64,000 nucleotides of DNA, taken from contig OY856410.1 in the NCBI GenBank assembly GCA_963693085.1, forward strand, positions 1,334,363,804 through 1,334,427,803, written 5' to 3'. This document shows, in pieces, positions 59,135 to 64,000 of the stretch. The stretch is from Alisma plantago-aquatica (lineage: Eukaryota > Streptophyta > Magnoliopsida > Alismatales > Alismataceae). Position numbers and translations under genes: made by a program. Numbering within the stretch: position 1 is the first letter of the stretch; each line of letters opens with the position of its first letter. The notes beneath the pieces were generated by a model. That model was given only the letters and a program-made list of their open reading frames with translations, ran no database searches and was not told the DNA's origin.

Positions 59135-60803
59135 TGTTGGTATGTATGCCCATAGAGACAATCATATGATGATTGGTATATGGTATTAGATGCCTAATTT
59201 GATAATAATAAAGGCAAGCTTCCAATTTATCTATTTCACCCAGTTATGCGATAATGAGGATACAAATTGAATGTATACAAAATTCTATTACTCAATGACG
59301 TATGTTGTCAAGTAGCTAACCTTGTGGATGAGATCATACAAATGATAAGAGTAAATATACATATTCTCATTATGTCCCTGATCGATTGTTATTGTGGAAG
59401 GTTGATAGACAACAATAACACATAAGATCAGAGTGTGAGTTAGTTGATGACTAAATTTCATTAGTCATGATATGGAAATATCAAACCAAACACACAGATA
59501 CATGTTAGAGAACATTATATTAGATAGACCCACCATGAGACTGACACATGGAAGCCATCATCATGGAGGTCATAGTCATCTCTCATAGTGATGGTGGTGG
59601 TTGTGGTTCTTAGACCTAAAATCACTGCACTCATCACATGTCGTTGGGTACACTTTGACATCATCAAACACAGTCCTGAAACATGGGTTGTTATAACGAT
59701 GATGATTGGTTACTTTGACACATGGGGATTGACTATGAGTGATAGATATGTGATTTGTCCCTTCAACAGGAGTATGATATCCAAGGCCTTTTGAATAGCG
59801 AGTCTAATAAAAAGTATGGCCATACACATGTGAGTCAATATATGATATTGAGCTTACATATATCTCATGCAGTATGCTTTGGTTCAAGGAACAAGATTGA
59901 ATAATAATGGGGATGACTTATTCATGCCTCTAGTTCAATCTGGATATCAGTGACAAAGGAACTATACAAACACTGTAACACCATACACATATTGTAGGTT
60001 GAAGTTGCCCCCCAACTTTCCATTCACTTGGGTAGCAATGATGTGCGATAGGCACCACACTTTGCTTGTGATGCCATAAGTTGTTATGGACATTCACTAC
60101 CAATGTAATATAGGACATATAGGGTCACACACATAGGAACTCACCTAGAAGAGGGGTTTGATCTTGAAAGATAATTGAATTAAGTATTAAAGTGTTTAGG
60201 TTCCCAGTTCACACAGCAGATCGATAGATTGGCTGACTGAACTACCAAATGACCATCTCATTGGGTGAGATGGCCATTTGGGAAGCCAGACGGGTGTCTC
60301 AAGTGTTGAGATGTCCATTTGGGTTTTCAGGGAGATCAGAAATTGAATTGTCTTAGTTCTTCCCTATGAACCAATAGATTCAAGCTGTTGAACTGATCGA
60401 CTCAATGTGAACTCACCGGACGGGCATCTAGGTGAGTGAGACGGTCATCTCACTTGTGTGAGATAGCCTGGTTGGGACGAACATAAGTTCTAGAGTTTTT
60501 TCAAACTCATTTCAATTACATATACTTGGGGTGCAAGTAAATTAATGTATGACATTAATTAGGAAATGACTTGCCAATTCATATCTGATTGGGAAAGTGC
60601 AAAATGACCATCTCGCATATGAGAAGACCGTTTCACTTAGAGAAATGAATGTCTCGTGTGTGAGACAACTACTTCACTTGGCGAGACGTTTGTTTTCTCG
60701 CACGTAGGTTGTGAAACTTCTAGAAAAGTTGGAAAATTTCAAGATCTACTTGTCCTTTCCACTCCTTTAGTCCCATATTGGCTGGGGACATGGAACCCTA
60801 ATC
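59135..60803 (+). mobile_element. B1 3' LTR (interrupted)
   Basis: Starts TGTTGGTATGTATGCCC after the degenerate polypurine tract. It aligns with B1 5' and B2 LTRs, but U3 (60240-60690) carries GAGATGACCATCTCAC-type repeats in place of CCGATCGG words. It is broken at 60803 (flank TAATC) by LTR C; the remainder lies outside the window. Confidence 0.88.
60240..60690 (+). repeat. GAGACGGTCATCTCAC-type short repeats in B1 3' LTR
   Basis: Ten or so degenerate words of GAGATGGCCATTT / GAGACCATCTCAC type; matching words are at 7410-7440 and 7575-7700 in the 5' LTR. Confidence 0.75.
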
Positions 60804-60875
60804 TGTAAGGACCCTAACCTCCATTTAGGGTTTATCCTATTTTCTTTGCTTAACCCTGATGTTTAGTTGCTTGTT

Positions 60876-60895
60876 AATCACCCTTAGTGGTGATT
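60876..60895 (+). repeat. Short perfect hairpin in LTR C
   Basis: AATCACC (60876-60882) and GGTGATT (60889-60895) with a 6-base loop. Confidence 0.7.
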
Positions 60896-61109
60896 AGGGT
60901 TTGTTTGTGCTTATTGTGTGTTGGAGGTGCTACTTGCAATTAATCCACGTCTAGGGTTGTTGAGAAAGTTTGTCACCTTGAGAAGTGTTCCTGTCTCTCC
61001 TTGCTTTCTCTAGTGTTGAGAGGAATGGTTGGGCTCATTGCTTGAGTCACCTTGGGCTTGGATGAGCCTTGGTGGGCCTTGTTGTGCCTTGCTTGACCTT
61101 GTTGGACCT

Positions 61110-61200
61110 TGTGTCGGCCATAGGTGTGCCGACCATGGTTGTGTCGGCCTGGGTGTGTCGCCCATGGAGGTGTGTCGGGCATGGTGTTGGGGTGTATCAT
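61110..61200 (+). repeat. GTGTCGGCCATGG-type short repeats upstream of TATA in LTR C
   Basis: Five or six variants of GTGTCGGCCATAGG / GTGTCGCCCATGG in direct succession, about 200 bp before the TATA box. Confidence 0.7.
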
Positions 61201-61389
61201 CCATGGACCCCCCTTTGACTCTTTGTCCTCGTTTGTGTCACCACTAGTGGACACTTGGCATTTGATGCTTGTACGTGGCAATGGCCCTGGACATGTGTTT
61301 AGGGCAAGATAGAGTGGCGGCATTGCCCATGGACAAGTGTCCCTAGGTGGGCGACACCTTGCCTTGTATTACCTTGGTTTCTCCTCCAT

Positions 61390-61400
61390 CCTCTCCTATA
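61390..61400 (+). promoter_or_regulatory. TATA box of LTR C
   Basis: CTATATATG after the repeat cluster and before a pyrimidine-rich stretch, as in the other LTRs. Confidence 0.5.
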
Positions 61401-61721
61401 TATGTGTTTCCTTTCTCTTGCTAAGGATCCCTTTAGTTCCTTAGTTTCCCTCCCCTTTGGTTGCACGACACCTCTTCCTTTGCAAAGCTTGGTGGCCGAT
61501 CCTTATCTTTGGAGTCTTCTTCTTCTTCCTCTTGAGGTGGTCGAAGGTGTGCCTGGTTCTAGGAGCTTGGAGCTTGCTTAAGGCGGGTTACATAACTTCT
61601 AACACTAATATTACATTCATCTATATTCTTGTATATTTTCTTGTGATCATAATCGGCCACGTATGTTGCTAGATATGGTTCTTGCTTAGTTGCACCTTTA
61701 ATCTTGTTTAGGGTTTCCTTG

Positions 61722-61985
61722 TTGAGCAACACTCCTTTCCCTCCTTGGTATAGAGAAGTGAGCTTGAGCTCTAGTAATATGAGCAATACCCCTCTCTCAT
61801 TTAAGTTGAGAGGTGAGCTTGTGTTCTAGTTGCTTGAGCAACACCCTCCTCTCACCATGGATTCAAGAGGTGAGCTTTTTGGCAGATGTAGACCTATGTT
61901 AAGGTTGATCCTTGTGGTTGCCCAATTTGTGATAGAAGTTGTGCAAGACCCCTCTCTCTTGGTTATTGAGAGGTGAGCCGACCTT
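61722..61985 (+). repeat. Array of small hairpins in LTR C
   Basis: Four related units of about 50-70 bp of the type GAGCAACACCCCTCTC...GAGAGGTGAGC, where CCTCTC can pair with GAGAGG in each unit. Confidence 0.7.
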
Positions 61986-62084
61986 CTTGATCAATTAGGG
62001 TTTGGTGCCCTTGTGCTTGAGGTTGATGACAATCTTGTTGGGTTGTATCTTGCACGATATGGCTTGGGGATGGTGTTGCCCGAT

Positions 62085-62825
62085 ACCCTCTCTTGGACTA
62101 GAGTTCTGGGTTGTTATGATGATGTTGGGTTTGGGCGATACACCTTGGTTTTTGCCTTGTGTGTTGGCCGATAGGATGAGGCTAGCTTGGTTGGACGATA
62201 GGCTTTCCTTTACTGCCCATTTGAGTTGTACCCTTGGACGTTGTGCCTAGATGAGTATGGTTGTTGGACGATACCCTTGTGTGTCGAGTGATATACCTTG
62301 TTGAGTGTTCTGCCCGATACACCTAGATTGAGTAGTAGCTTGGTGCCCGATGTACCTTGAACGTTATGGAGCTCAGTGGGCTAGCCTTGTGTTGGGCGTC
62401 ACGGTTTGGTGGTGATGCCCGATATAGTGACATATGGTAACCCTAGATGCTGCTTTGTTGGAGGACGATATGGTGTGTTGCCCTTAACCGATAGGTTTCT
62501 TTGGAATGCTTTGATGTCGCCTGAGTTTTGAGTGTGTTGGGCGACACCAGGATGTGCTGGGCACTGTGTTTTAACATAAGAGTCTTTGGCATTCGAGGGG
62601 TGTGGCTGCTCGATAGGTACCTTCACCCTAGAAGGGTGATAGGGCTTAGTCGATGCTGATAGATAGCTGATACCTTCTTAGCCTATTGCACGATACCCTC
62701 TCTTAACCCAGCTACACGGTATGTCTTGGTCTCTAGTTGTACGACACCCTTGGGTGGTGGTCGTTACTTGCTATGGTTGGCCGATATGTGTAGGTCGTTA
62801 TCCCCTGCCCGATACCACCTCTAGT
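62085..62825 (+). repeat. GCCCGATACCCTTG repeat field in LTR C
   Basis: About 18 degenerate copies of a 10-14 bp word around CGATA(CC), irregularly spaced by 20-60 bp. It lies downstream of the TATA box, unlike the clusters in the other LTRs. Confidence 0.75.
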
Positions 62826-63088
62826 GCGAGTGCCCTGCCTGTCACACTTCTTGTGAGGGTAGTGGGTACTTCTAGTGAGGGTCACGTTCACCCAGAAAAC
62901 CCATCTGCTAGATTCTTATCATGCAATCACATTCTTGTTGATAAGAGTTATGGTTTATGGTTTGTGAATCCTTTGACATGTTTGATAGTAGTAAGGTGAT
63001 TGAGATAGTAGAACGTACCTATGTAAACATGACATATCTGAACTCTAATGACATGATACTATATGTGTTATGATCACTTGGAATCCTG

Positions 63089-63195
<107 letters not shown>

Positions 63196-64000
63196 AGTAA
63201 TGCTAAGCTTGGAAGCATATGAGTTTCTTCACATGATGATGTGACCCATGTCAATGGTCACAGGGTTGAGGCATGAATGATAAAGTGTATAATCATCAAT
63301 GTATGCCCTATGCTTGATAGCATGCTCGTTCTAGTAATTCCTTAATAGCTTCAGTTATCTCTATGATTGTGTATACTAACCATGAAGGTTTCATGCAGAT
63401 GCATAGCTAGGTAAAGGGCTATGAGGTATATATGTTTGAATGACACTGCATTGATGGTCACTCTTGTTGATGAGATAACATGCATCACCTGTATAATGTG
63501 TTTAGGTCTGAGGACCTGAGTTTGGCTAAAGTGCCTAGTTGAGGTGTTATCCTCTAATGATGAAATCAGAGATTGTTATCCCCAGTGACGAGAATGCCTT
63601 ATGAGGCAATGGTTTCTTGTGATGAGGGATTGAGATCCTGGGATATTGTGATGGTGGTAATAATAATGTAGCTTAATGTTATATATGTGTTACAACCTGG
63701 TTGCCTCAACAATTCACTTAAAATATACTAGCTAAGTACAGTGGAAAATATCATGTAGTTTTCCCTAGCCATAGATCCATCATCATCAGTAGCTGGTGAT
63801 GGTGAAATAGGTTCTCCTGCGGGTTAACCTGGAAGCGCATATTATTGAATATGTGTGGTTTCTCCTAGCCGAAAATGAGGAGGTTAGAGTACAACTTCGG
63901 TTGTAGAGTCAAGAAGTGTATAAGAGCATGGTGAATTGGCCCATGGATCAGTGTGATAGAGCATGAATGCATTCAGGTGATGAAGCTTTGTAATGAGGAG

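Noticed and set aside
62085..62825. CRISPR-like regularly repeated words
   Set aside because: Words are degenerate, spacing is irregular and the context is a plant LTR.

Overview
The window is plant nuclear DNA made almost entirely of nested, decayed LTR retrotransposons. Evidence for a plant: Ty1/copia and Ty3/gypsy gag-pol relics of plant type, 12-nt primer-binding sites complementary to plant initiator tRNA-Met (TGGTATCAGAGC), LTRs of 1.4-3.4 kb, 5-bp target-site duplications and AT-rich sequence. A large-genome flowering plant fits; I cannot name the species. I found no intact host gene, tRNA, rRNA or CRISPR array. Nearly every open frame is a fragment of a dead element or a chance frame.

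Layout, oldest layer first. (A) A Ty3/gypsy element supplies the ground layer: 5' LTR 1-2863, PBS 2870, gag about 2901-4080, protease about 4136-4560 and the start of RT at 6703-6953; the rest lies beyond the window. A solo copia LTR (B0, 4561-6702, TSD GTTAA/GTTGA) separates protease from RT. (B1) A full copia element starts at 6954 inside the RT of A; its 3' LTR begins at 59135. (S) A minus-strand, Sirevirus-like copia array (8137-30720: one truncated unit, two full internal regions, three LTRs) sits in the 5' LTR of B1. (B2) A second element of the B family (31320-54856, perfect TSD TGGTT) sits in the untranslated leader of B1. (D) A tandem array of a long-LTR, non-coding gypsy element (LTR-int-LTR-int-LTR, 31615-46085) sits in the 5' LTR of B2. 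(C) Another LTR, starting TGTAAGGACCC at 60804, interrupts the 3' LTR of B1 and runs off the right end.

The nesting is internally checkable: the empty site for D is in the 3' LTR of B2 (about 52935) and the empty site for B2 is in the leader of B2 itself (about 48230). Coding decay agrees with the order: B2 gag keeps one frame with five stops, B1 gag is broken by many frameshifts, and all S polyproteins are broken.

The most unusual signals are structural: two independent tandem LTR arrays in one locus; a shifted LTR boundary in D, where a second copy of the pol-end/polypurine motif lies inside the LTR; a 78-bp direct repeat flanking the S array instead of a short TSD; short-repeat clusters upstream of the TATA box in all five LTR families; palindromic TATA boxes in B; and an in-frame 39-bp amplification in the B-family RNase H region. 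I see no new protein-coding system.
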